In this document: one piece after another, positions 36,577 through 46,756 of the stretch | Numbering within the stretch: position 1 is the stretch's first letter | Layout of the letters: every line of letters begins with the position of its first letter | NCBI GenBank assembly: GCA_947397865.1 | Contig: CANDYM010000049.1 | Span: 1 to 64,000, forward strand | DNA: 64,000 nucleotides | Source: Polietes domitor | Taxonomy: Eukaryota; Arthropoda; Insecta; Diptera; Muscidae | Reading direction: 5' to 3' | Position numbers and translations under genes: made by a program | The notes under the pieces: generated by a model | What the model was told of the DNA's origin: nothing | The model's database searches: none | The model's input: the letters and a program-made list of their open reading frames with translations, nothing else

Positions 36577-38818
36577 ACAAGTAAAAACGGCGTTAAGTTG
36601 AGCCGGGCCGAACTTTATATACCCTCCACCATGGATTGCATTTCATAGAGGCTGTCGATTTTCGTAGAAGTGCAGTAATATTACAGGAAAATATAATTTT
36701 TTTAATATAGCCAAACCAAAAAAAATACAAATATTGAAAAAATAATTTCATAAATAAATATAATATTTTTATTATTTCAAGCCACGCTTATAAGACGTAG
36801 CCTTGTATTACAACACGTTTACACTATATATATCGAAACAATACTTCAAGCAATTCAAAAAATAAATATTCTTATATTTATATTTTCAAAAAAACTTAAA
36901 TACCATAAATATTGATTGGTAGTGGATGCTGCAATTTTTATTTTAATTCCAAAAGTACAGATTTTGAAAATCCATTCACGTACATAATGCAAAATAACTT
37001 ATCTTCATGATTCAGGAAATTTTTGCCGTAAAAGTACGAATTTTGATTTGTTATTTTGCGTGTCTATGCAGTCAGAGGAATGTATGCACCGAATTCCATA
37101 ATTCTAGCTGCGGCCATTTGGTTGGTACCATTTTTCCATGCTTTATATAAGGTTACTTTCTATATATGTTTGTGTGCCACAAAATTTGAAATCAATTTTT
37201 GAAAGCTTTTTTCTCAACCAATTTTGCTCAAATTTTGCACACTTAATCATTTTCGATGACAATACAAGGAAATGGAAAAATTTGACCAATTGGACAAAGG
37301 GGCGTGGTACCTCCCATACAAACCACAAATTAAAAATCTATTATTTCTGCTCCTGATAACGGTATTTAAACAAAATTTGGTACGTCGGTTTGGTGTGGAT
37401 TTTTTAAGTGCTGCTGCAAATATGGGCGGGATTGTACAAAGGGGCGTGGTACCTCCCATACAAACCACAAATTAAAAATCTATTATTTCTGCTCCTGATA
37501 ACGGTATTTGAACAAAATTTGGTACGTCGGTTTGGTGTGGATTTTTTAAGTGCTGCTGCAAATATGGGCGGTATTGTACAAAGGGGCGTGGTACCTCCCA
37601 TACAAACCACAAATTAAAAATCTATTATTTCTGCTCCTGATAACGGTATTTGAACAAAATTTGGTACGTCGGTTTGGTGTGCATTTTTTAAGTGCTGCTG
37701 CAAATATGAGCGGGAATGGACAAAGGGGCGTGGTACCTCCCATACAAACCACAAATTAAAAATCTATTATTTCTGCTCCTGATAACGCAGTAATTTTTCC
37801 TTCTACAAAAGATAACTAAAAAAGAATTTCTAGGCCCAATAGAATTCTGCTTTCATAAAGCATGGATTTGAAAAAAAAAATTTTTTTTGATTTACTAGTT
37901 TTATGTAAAATCTCTTTAGTATACGTGTCTACGCTATTAGATTGGATGTATGAATTTCATCATTCTAGCTGTATTCGTTTAGTTGGTACTATTTTTTTCC
38001 CTCTGTACCCATTATATCCCTTGAAAGTACGAATTTGGAAAAAACTTTTTATTTTTCGTGTCTACGCAGTCAGAGGAATGTATGCACCGAATTCCATAAC
38101 TCCAGCTGCGGTCATTTGGTTGGTACTAATTCTATCCCCTTTTTCCAATTGAACCCCAAAAAGTACGTATTTCGAAAAATTCTTTCATTTTACGTGTCTA
38201 TTCTAGTTACAGCAGTTTGGTTGGTACCATTTTTATCCCTCTATTCCCATTTTATCCCTTAATAGTACGAATTTGGAAAAAATAATTTCATATTATGTAT
38301 CTACTCAATTAGAGGAATGTACACACCGAATTTCGTGTTTCTAGCTGTTGTCGTTCGACAGGTATCATTATTATCCCTTTTTGCCCCATTTTACCCCCTA
38401 CGAATAAGAATCACTTTATGTTGCACGTTTTTGTTGTAGTGGAAATGCGCATACCAAATATGAAGTAAGTACAAGCAGACATATTGAAAAAGTATGCTTA
38501 AATACTCTAAAATATTAGGGGCTTTTATTTTTCAGTCCTTGTGAGGGAAAAATGTTTCCCTTTGGCCCGATTTCGTTCTGTTTCAATCCCAAACGATCTA
38601 CGACTATAAGACGTATTTATGCAAAATTTGTACGTCCTAGCGCCTTTCGTTTAGATGCTAGCGTGCTTTCAACAGACGGACGGACATGGCTAGATCGTCT
38701 TAGAATTTTATGACGATCAAGAATATATATATTTTATAGGGTCTCAGGTCGATATTTCAAGGTGTTACAAACGGAATTAGTATAGTATACCGCCATCCTG
38801 GTGGTGGAGGGTATAAAA
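36577..38818 (-). mobile_element. HINE-A copy inside the hAT element, itself interrupted
   Basis: The 3' terminus is AACAAGTAAAAACGGCGTTA, then GAGCCGGGCCGAACT (one arm of the palindrome mutated) and TATATACCCTCCACCATGG. Subrepeats at about 37030-37130 and 37910-38350 are split by the tandem-repeat element. The 5' block lies near 38650-38760 and the element ends GGTGGTGGAGGGTATA. Confidence 0.85.
37131..37903 (-). mobile_element. Tandem-repeat-bearing element, copy 2 (inverted relative to copy 1)
   Basis: The left edge ATGCTTTATATAAGGTTAC and right edge ...CATAAAGCATGGATTTG are the reverse complement of the edges at 18998-20317. The core holds a 142-bp tandem repeat with GGGGCGTGG anchors at 37299, 37441, 37583 and 37725, near-identical to each other. 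The units share only the CGTATGGGAGGTACCACGCC-type box with copy 1. Confidence 0.75.
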
Positions 38819-39086
38819 AGAAGCTTAACTTATGGTAAACATAAACAATATGTTGATGATTTCCCGTGCTGTCCCGGGATCCCGGGAAATTGAAAAAAAT
38901 ATTCTCGTTTCCCGGGAAATAAAAAGTACGGGAAAATGCAAACCCTAATCAAAACTTTGTACTCTGCTTTTCATTGTCACGTCGAGTTGGCCTCGTCAAA
39001 AAATGTCTAAAAAATTAAGACTTTTTGATTGGAACTGAATAGTGACCCTAAAAATCTGAAAGGGCATACTGCCGAATAAACTTATA

Positions 39087-39285
39087 AAAGGTCCGCCATC
39101 TAACGTTTTTTTTTTAACTATTCAACCGTTAGACTATTATTTGTGGGGTGCCCGAGGCAGCCATTTGAATGAAATTATTTTCCATTATTAACCGGAAGGA
39201 TTATACTTTCAAATAAAAAAGAAATTTGAGAATATATTCAGTAGTTTTTTATAGCATTTAAAAAAAAGTTATTTTGCGGACCCTT
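39087..39285 (+). mobile_element. Tiny mariner-derived MITE, about 199 bp
   Basis: The ends AAAGGTCCGCCATCTAACG and, complemented on the right, AAGGGTCCGCAAAATAAC are flanked by TA. Inside, QPLDYYLWG joins directly to RGSHLNEIIFHY followed by a stop. These are the third catalytic motif and the extreme C-terminus of a DD41D-type transposase, brought together by deletion. Confidence 0.7.
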
Positions 39286-40099
39286 TAGTTCATTTGGTTT
39301 GTGTTTCTTTTTACAGTTTTCATTTTTTGGTCGAAGGGAGCTTTATATTAAGGACAAATGTGCTGTTGTGAGTTAATGTCTGAGATAATACTTATTTACT
39401 GTGGAATTTTATGGGGATCATTTTTGTGGAAGATCTTAACCCTCTCCTTTCTTTATGTGTCAAATTGGTCCTTTTTTCCAGAAAATCAAAAAAAGTCCTT
39501 TTAAAGAGGGCATTTAATGTTCTACGAAACAGATGCAGGAAATCAAAGACACCAAAGTTCAAAATAAAACTCTTCACGTTTAAATAGTAAAATTACACGC
39601 CAACAAACAAATATTGGGTTAAAATTCGTCCATAAGTTTTTGGAAAATCAATCTTTTTCGACCAAAAATTTTGAAGAGCACGGTAAGCAAAAAATACAAA
39701 TTGAATATTGCTCCAAAATTTTCAGTTTCGCGGGAGATATGCCATTAACGATTTGTAGTAGTTCTTTCATTGCACTGGACATTGATTAAAGGGAGTAGCG
39801 TCCCTTGAAACGATCATCTGCCCTTTAAGGATATTTGGAAATATAGGCCCCATCGTTTGTTAAATTTCATTATGATGGCTACAAATGTTGCGTATCTCAC
39901 TTTTACATAGAAACAGTCTCCAAAAAAATATTTTTTTTTTTGATTTTTTAAATAGTTTATTCTATTTTGTTACTAGCTAATACAACGTTAATATCTAAAA
40001 GATCTATGTATAAATGTAGAAACTATGATATTGTTCTTTTTTATATGCCGCACAGTGGTGCAGAATCATCGTATATACGAATATAAATTCAATACACGA
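39286..40099. other. Non-coding spacer
   Basis: No gene recognised. ATTATGATGGCTAC at about 39876 matches motifs elsewhere in the window (see 24853-25261). Confidence 0.35.
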
Positions 40100-41625
40100 G
40101 TGATTCCAAATAAATCGACACAAGAAGCAACCTTTTTAGACCCGACCCCTTTTGATTTCTATAAAATGTGGCTCGTCCGTTCACTTCGTTGCTGCGAATT
40201 TTTTTACTTCAAATTTTTTGCAATATTCAGTGTAGTTTGTATTTTAAGATTCGTCAAAGTTGACAATTTACAGCGTTTCTAGAAAAAGATGCATTATTTT
40301 AAGATGAGTTATAGTTCGCAGACATTATCGTATTATAAAACCTTAGGTATCATCGGAAAGGCCTTGACGTCTATTTTAATATGGTATAGAAAATTATTTA
40401 TGTCCTGGTAGAACAAAATATCCCTTATCCTTCAATAGCCTTACATAACGTCATCTGGATTCATTTCATTTTCATTTTCATTTTCTATAAAACCTGTCAA
40501 CATTTCAGGATGGGATCATGATGATGGGATCAGATGATATAAATATTTTTGTGAGGGGTTGACTATTTTATTGTTTTTGCTTTAATGCAACTTTTGTAAC
40601 ATTAATATTGTATAATAACATATATTGGGAGATTTTGACAAATTTCGATCTTCGTACATTTGGATAAAATACCAGGATTGAAACTAACTTAGTTTATAAT
40701 ATAAAGGTTACCTAATCTTAGTTGGATCGATATGATTTTTAAGCTAGACATACATATTTACAAAGGTGAAGTACAACAACTTATGTATTTGTTTTTTCCA
40801 AAGTTTTATATATTTATTTAAAAATATATATTATAATAATATATTTTATTCATAAATATATGTGTTGAATTCCATTGACTGTGAGAAGTATCTAGTCTGG
40901 ACTTTTCCAATGCCGAGGGGAAAGACTTGCTGAACAGATTGCGTTTTTGGAACAGGTTTCAATTGCAGAAACATTTTGGTAAGTTTTTCTTCTTCCTTCA
41001 TGTACTCTTCATTTGGAACAAATATAAAATTCATATTTTTAATGTTTTCTGTTGCCCAATGATACATTGAGAAGAGTGAATTAATAGCACTGTCGATACT
41101 CTGGATACTTGCCGTGTTACGAGCCTTTTAAGTGTGCCACCAAGTCCATCACATACATTTTTACCATGATCTGTACAAAAATAGTTCCATTCAGCTTTTA
41201 TTCCAAATTTATTTTCATGACACGTCAGGTTATATATATATATTTTGTTTTTATATTGACTGGCTGATCCATCGGGAAAGTTTTTTTATATAGTTTTATT
41301 ATGAAACTTGTGCATTTTTCAGGAACAAATTCACTGCAATCGTATTATGTTTCATTATATCACTTATTATTATACAATTTGAGAATTCTGTTTGTTCTTC
41401 ACTTCGATAATATCTGCGAACTATAAGTCATCTTAAAATAATGCATCTGTTTCTTGAAACACTGCAAATTGTCAACTTTGACGAATCATAAAATACAATA
41501 AAATAAATATTGCTAAAATTTTGACGTCAAAAAATTCGCAGAAACGAGAAGAACAAACGTGACAAATTTTATACAAATCGAATGACCTCGGGTCCACGTC
41601 TGTGTCGAAAATTTTTGGAATTACC
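40100..41625 (-). mobile_element. DNA transposon with ~230-bp inverted repeats, class unassigned
   Basis: The left arm (about 40104-40335) and right arm (about 41403-41617) are reverse complements at roughly 80%. Paired blocks are AAATCGACACA, TTCTATAAAAT, CTGCGAATTTTTT, GATTCGTCAAAGTTGACAAT, GATGCATTATTTTAAGATGA and TATAGTTCGCAGA. The arms enclose a decayed transposase-like reading frame on the minus strand. The outermost ends and target duplication could not be fixed. Confidence 0.7.
40846..41282 (-). pseudogene. Transposase-like C-terminal fragment with SHGK-type motif, frameshifted
   Basis: The reading from 41282 downward gives NFPDGSASQYKN, then FGIKAEWNYFCTDHGKNVCD and GLGGTLKRLVTR. 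One base appears lost near 41109-41116 (GGG to GG), after which the frame continues SIQSIDSAINSLFSMYHWA, NFIFVPNEEYMKEEEKL and a final YFSQSMEFNTYIYE with TAA at 40846. The pattern D-G-x-A-S-Q-x-K-N ... H-G-K-x-x-C-D-G-x-G-G-T-x-K-R is, as far as I recall, shared by a family of uncharacterised mobile-element proteins in arthropods and cnidarians. I cannot name the superfamily. The acidic residue of DG and the conserved H could be catalytic, but that is inference. The N-terminal half is absent. Confidence 0.6.
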
Positions 41626-41790
41626 AACACCTCACTTCAACTTTTATTAATAAAGGAAAACAGTTATGCTGGTCAAAAGTCATATTTATTACAAACAAAC
41701 TTTATTTGACACAAACACAGTTGTAGCGCCATAAAAAAGCTAAGAAACCATTATTTCTAATAAAACAAATTTGAGTGCAAAATTCCTAAA

Positions 41791-42177
41791 ATGTCAGGGA
41801 AACTCTTGGACAAAATCGAAAAAAAGAAGTAAGTTTTTTTTTTTCAATATCTGAAAAAGGTAAAAATCTGAAATACGAAAAAAATTTTAATTTTTTCTTC
41901 ATATTCTAAATAAATACGTAATATAATGTTACCAAAACGTAAAAACAAAAAATAAATTTTTTTCTTTAAAATCAAAAAACAAAAATGTAAAATATAATAA
42001 TATCTCAAAATAATCCTTGGGTCCTGGTCTAATTTCAGACTTTTACTTAATGTTGCCGCCTCCGCAGACCCGTTTTGGCTAGCGCCGCTGCTGCCCATAA
42101 TTTTCGGTCGGTTTGTATCTCAACTCCCAACAAGCAAAGTAATACGAAAACGATTCGAAATCGTATTGCGTAGATGA
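41791..42177 (+). CDS. Candidate two-exon small protein, 58 aa (unrecognised)
   Basis: ATG at 41791 in a good insect context (CCTAAAATG) starts MSGKLLDKIEKK. A consensus donor GTAAGT begins at 41829 and an acceptor CTAATTTCAG ends at 42038, giving a 210-base, very AT-rich intron with a pyrimidine-rich stretch before the acceptor. Splicing keeps the frame open through a GC-rich exon, NVAASADPFWLAPLLPIIFG, to a TGA at 42175-42177. The GC content of 42050-42110 contrasts sharply with its surroundings, as expected of coding DNA. The product would have a basic N-terminus, one short hydrophobic segment (about residues 25-38) and a basic tail (RKRFEIVLRR). I do not recognise it. The same GC-rich piece is also open on the minus strand (MGSSGASQNGSAEAATLSK), so the strand is not certain. 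It could also be the 5' end of a longer gene. Confidence 0.35.
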
Positions 42178-43045
42178 AAAATAATATTGCGGCAACAATC
42201 ATATTCGTATTGCCGAAGTTACCTCACTTAGAGAAGTTTGTGCGGCCAGGGCGATACGCCAAGGCAATACGAAAGCAATACTTCCGGAAGAACATACAAT
42301 AAGAAAGTAAATGACAATAAAACAAAACAATTTGTAATTCAAACGGATGAAATTATTGCAAAAAGCTATGTTAAATTTTACCACTGCTGTTTTCGACTAA
42401 TTTCGTTTGTTAATTCGGTAATTCTCACGTATAGCTCTGGTTAATCAAATTGACATTTTCGCACTTGTGTTTGGGAAAGAATCAAAACATGTACCTGAAA
42501 ATAAAACAAATAATATTTATTTATATTATATTATTCTTGAAGAAAATCTTCTTCTTGAAAAATATCTTCTGTCGCCTTTTATCGCGCGAGTTCATTTTTC
42601 AGTATTTAACCATAAAAAATGCAATCCTGAAAGACAATTTTCCTTTATTATTTGCCAAACATTCATTCCCAATATGACAACTGAATCAATTCTTTTCAAT
42701 ATTGCGAATATTTCTCCAAGATGAAAAAAGGATGATATGAAAAAAATATTTTTTATTAATTTCTTCAAAATGATAAATGGAAGATATTACCGCAATATCC
42801 CGTTGGGGATATATAGCCCAAATGTTTGTAGGGCTACATAGACGTGAATGGTGAATTTGTGGTGACTTCAAGAGTACATAGTTTAGCTATCACTTTATAC
42901 ACTAATATATAGAAAATATGTGCGGAAGCTGAATCAAAACCTATTTTTGAGGTCAAAAAAATATTTTTAGAAGTGAACGAAGTATGTGGAGTATTCTACT
43001 ACCAAATACTGATTGTGTTCACATTATAAGGGCATGTGTAATTTT
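42178..43045. other. Spacer with CGTATTGC-type repeats, no firm gene
   Basis: Near 42140-42280 the motif AATACGA/TCGTATT recurs in both orientations and could form small hairpins. Open frames at 42238-42871 are AT-rich and unrecognised. Confidence 0.35.
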
Positions 43046-45040
43046 TATACCCTCCACCTCCAGTATGGGGGTATACCAACTTTGTCATTCCGTTTGTAAC
43101 ACCTTGAAATATCGACCTCAGACCCTATAAAGCATATATATTCTTGATCGTCATAAAATTATAAGACTTAGCCATGTCCATCCGTCTGTTGAAAGCACGC
43201 TAGCATCTAAGCGAAAGGAGCTAGGACGTCCAGGAGCTAGAATTTCCACAAATGCGTCTTATAGTCATAGATCGGTTGGGGTTGAAACTGGGCGAAATCG
43301 GCCCAAAGGGAAAAAACTTTCCCTCACAAGGACTAAAAATACTCATAAAAATCCCTAATATTTTACAGTGTTTTTCAATATGTCTGCTTGTACTTACTTG
43401 ATATTGGGTATGAACATTTCCACTACAACAAAAATTAGCACCATAAATGATTCTTATTCGAAGGGTGTAAAATGGGGCAAAAATGGATAAAAAAGGTACA
43501 TATCAAAAGACATCTGCTAGAAAGACGAAATTCGGTATGTACATTCCTCTAATTGAGTAGAGACAGAATATAAAAGTATTTTTCCAAATTCGTACTTTTA
43601 AAGGGTAAAATGGGAATAGAGGGATAAAAATGGTACCAACCAAACGGCTGTACCTAGAATAATGAAATTCGGTGTGTACATTCCTCTGACTGCGTAGACA
43701 CGAAAAATAAAAGGTTGTTTCCAAATTCGTACTTTCAAGGGATACAATGGGTAGAGAGAGGGATAAAAAATAGTACCAACTAAACGGTTACAGCTAGAAT
43801 AATGACATTTGGTGCGTACATTCCTCTTATTACGTAGAGACGTAAAATAAAGAGACTTTAGAAAGTCGTACTCTTAGCGGATAAAATAGTAAAAAGGGGA
43901 TAAAAATGGTACCAACGAAATGGCCGCAGCTAGAATCATAGAATTCCGTGTATACACTAACACTACACTATCTGCATAGACACGCAAAATAAAAAGATTT
44001 TTCAAAATTCGTACTTTTAACTTTTACGCCAAAAATTGGTTGAATCATAAAATTAGGTTATTTTTTTACCTAATTGGTTATTTTTTAGCAATTATCTTTT
44101 TGCTCACGCACGTTTCGTGTTTTGTTTCATTGTCAAACATCTTCAGTTTGGTCTAACAACGCTTGCAAATTATAGAATTTTATTATCAAAATGCGTGCTC
44201 TGTTAAGAAAGTTCATCGCGCGCTTCCATTTTATGGTCAGTTTAATCGACCCACTGAAGCGGCTATTCGGGTTATTGTGACTAAATTTCGCACCAAATTT
44301 GCATTGTTGGACATTAAACCACCAACGCGCTTACGTAGAGTGCGAACTGAAGAAAATATCGCAGCTGTATCGGCCAGTGTTAATGATGACCATCAATTAT
44401 CGATTCGTCGCCGTTCGCAGCAATTGGGCCTCTGTTACTCAAAAACGTGGAAATGCCAAAATTGGACTAAGCGGATGGACCATTTGAGGTGCAGTCAAGG
44501 CCAACGCTTGCATGAAATAATCTTCAAACATTAAATTATATGGATGGTACTATCGATTCAAATAAAGATTTCATGCATCTTTCTGAATTTTATGTGCTTT
44601 TTTTGAAAAACTTTCCTATAGCTTTTAAAAAATCAACCTTTATAATGATAAGGGATTTTCAAAATTTGTACTTTTGGAATTGAAATAGAATGGAAAGACA
44701 ACCAACTGTAGCACCCACTATCTACCAATATTTATGGTATTTAAGCTTTTTTGAAAATATAAATTTAGGAATATTTACTTTTCTGAATTGACTTGAAGTA
44801 TTATTTCGATATGTAAACGCCTTATAAGCGTGGTTTGAAATAATAAAAATATTATATTTATTTAAAAAATATTTTTTTCAATATTTGTATTTGTTTTGGT
44901 TTGGCTATATTAAAAATAATTATATTTTCCTGTAATATTTCTTCACTTCTACGAAAATCGACGGCCTCTGTGGAATGCAATCCATGGTGTAGGGTATATA
45001 AAGTTCTGCCCGGCCGAACTTAACGCCCTTTTTACTTGTT
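43046..45040 (+). mobile_element. HINE-A copy split by a mariner MITE
   Basis: It starts TATACCCTCCACCTCCAGTA and has the 5' block (CTATAAAGCATATATATTC), five subrepeats to about 44030, and the AT-rich 3' body after the insertion. It ends CCATGGTGTAGGGTATATAA, then GTTCTGCCCGGCCGAAC and CGCCCTTTTTACTTGTT. Confidence 0.85.
44073..44640 (+). mobile_element. Mariner-derived MITE keeping the DNA-binding domain, catalytic domain deleted
   Basis: The ends (left ATTGGTTATTTTTTAGC, right AAAAAATCAACCTT) are decayed versions of the outer mariner at 10480, with TA on both sides. An open frame from 44163 to 44534 reads QIIEFYYQNACSVKKVHRAL (first helix-turn-helix), then RPTEAAIRVIVTKFRTKFAL and RRSQQLGLCYSKTWK (second helix-turn-helix). 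It then jumps to the extreme C-terminus RMDHLRCSQGQRLHEIIFKH. The start codon is missing because about 20 bases between GGTTTGGTCT and AACAACGCTTGC are deleted. Translation would therefore need an upstream ATG from a fusion transcript. Confidence 0.85.
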
Positions 45041-45845
45041 ATATTTTACATTCTCTATAAAGGCGAAAATTACTGATCTCTGACGGCAACCACTACAAAT
45101 AGAGCGCATTCTTGATGAATCACTATTACTGCCGTACTGGAAACAAAATTGCACCTTAGTTTTAATTTAATTTACAAATCTAATTCAAAAAATCCTGTTC
45201 TTCTCCCAAAAAGGGGGTTTTCCAAAATCAAAAATTTTCACTAGCTCAAAGATGCACACTTTTGGGCGATGAAAAACGATTGTGATTCTCTGAGTATCAT
45301 CCACATTGCGACCAAACCAGACTAATAGCCCTTCTAGGTAAACTCGATTTCTAGTGTAAAATTTGTATGGGATCTGATATTTGAAATGATCTTAGATCGA
45401 CTTCAGCTTGATTTCGCATGCAGTCTGAAAAGGCTGTAAAAATATTCTCTAGTTAATGTGTCAACCAATTCAGCGAATAAATATTAAGTCTGGTAAACAA
45501 ACGATTAATTGGAAATTGTAGGTATTGATTGTTGATTGTATTGATTTTGATTGTTGACCTTACATTAATTAAGAATAAACAATTAATTTAAATTGAATAA
45601 AATAAATGCCCGATAAATGAGACATCCCGAATGGTTATTTTCGTTCCACACTCATCAGCCCCCTCGAGGAGTGTCTATTTTGTCTCTCACACTGATGAAA
45701 GCAGGCTATAAGGTTTATACAATTCGTCCTCGCCTAACCCAACTGCATACATACTTCTTTCTTCTTGATTTATGTTCAAATAAGTGTCGTTTTCTTTGAA
45801 GAGAAAAAATCCTCAGAATCTCGTCTTATTCCACATTCATGCGAG

Positions 45846-45864
45846 GAGAGAGAGAGAGAGAGAG
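45846..45864 (+). repeat. (GA)n microsatellite
   Basis: An uninterrupted GAGA run of 19 bases, a possible GAGA-factor-type site in flies. Confidence 0.9.
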
Positions 45865-46023
45865 TGAAGTGCCTTTTTTCCGTATTCCTACATTCAGACA
45901 AGAAATTTTCTAAAACTATTTGCATTCGAGGTTAAATTGGCAGAAGACGGAAATAAATGCAGGGAATTATTTTTCTTTCAATTTCCACAACGAGACGAGG
46001 AATTTATTATTGCAGACATTTGT

Positions 46024-46040
46024 GGGGGGGGGGGGGGGGG
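46024..46040 (+). repeat. Poly-G run, 17 bases
   Basis: Seventeen consecutive G in an otherwise AT-rich region, followed by TGTGG. Length could be affected by sequencing error. Confidence 0.85.
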
Positions 46041-46398
46041 TGTGGTGAATCCTTTATGCAAATTCAATGTTACAGTGGTTGAATGGAATGTTGCAACTGC
46101 AGACATGTTCACACTCGAGATGATTTCAATGCGTAGCTGACATGGAGAAGATTTCAATTTATTTTAAAAATCTGCAATGGTATTTAGGAATTTGTATACC
46201 CTACAACACTTCATGGAATGGCTTATTATAAGTTAGTTTCGCGACAAATGTTTGTAAGGCAATGAAATAATTGAACTAGACCCACCTGCAAGTACACCGA
46301 TCGGCTTGGAATCATCAGCTTACCCAACTTAGTACATCTAATGCTTTCATGTACATGTTATGATAATATCCCCCATAAAAACTGACTGGATATTCCAG

Positions 46399-46756
46399 TC
46401 TACACCATTTTCAAGTGTAATTGAAAAGACACCATTTGAAATTCAAAATTTCCATTTGAAATTCAAAAAATATCATTTGAAATTCAAAAGTCATCATTTA
46501 AAATTTCAAAAATTATTCCATTTGAAATTCAAAAGATTCAATTTGAAATTCAAATTATGTCTTTTGAATTTCAAATGTTGTCTTTTGAATTACAAATGAC
46601 GAGTTTTGAATTTCAATTGACATTTTTTGAATTTCAAATGGAATTTTTGATTTTCAAGTGATATTTTTTTAATTGCAAATGGAATTTTTGAATTTCAACT
46701 GGTGTCTTTTGAATTTCAAGTGATGTCTTTTGAATTACAATTGAAAAAGGTGTAGA
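46399..46756. mobile_element. Fold-back element built of TTTGAAATTCAAA palindromes
   Basis: The left end CTACACCATTTTCAAGTG and right end ...TTGAAAAAGGTGTAG are inverted. The left arm is a series of CATTTGAAATTCAAAA units spaced about 16-26 bp. The right arm is the complementary TTTTGAATTTCAAATG series, with the centre near 46560-46580. The whole 358 bp can fold into one long hairpin, and each unit is itself a small palindrome. Frames through it give repetitive peptides (HLKFKK) that are by-products. Confidence 0.8.

Larger units (their letters stand above)
35863..38947 (+). mobile_element. hAT transposon with perfect 8-bp target duplication
   Basis: The ends TAGGGTTTGCATCCCGGG and, complemented on the right, TAGGGTTTGCATTTTCCC are flanked by ATCAAAAC on both sides (35855-35862 and 38948-38955). 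Subterminal regions repeat the palindrome CCCGGG with AAAT (about 35876-35942 and 38874-38922). These could be transposase-binding repeats. The interior carries a hAT transposase remnant and a HINE-A copy. Without HINE-A it is about 840 bp, an internally deleted derivative. Confidence 0.9.
45041..46398. other. Single-copy-like non-coding DNA with simple repeats
   Basis: No gene recognised. It includes (GA)n at 45846-45864 and a run of 17 G at 46024-46040. Confidence 0.45.

Noticed and set aside
46360..46599. Lys/Phe-rich repetitive peptide (HLKFKK units)
   Set aside because: It is the translation of one arm of the fold-back element; the other arm gives an equivalent peptide on the opposite strand.
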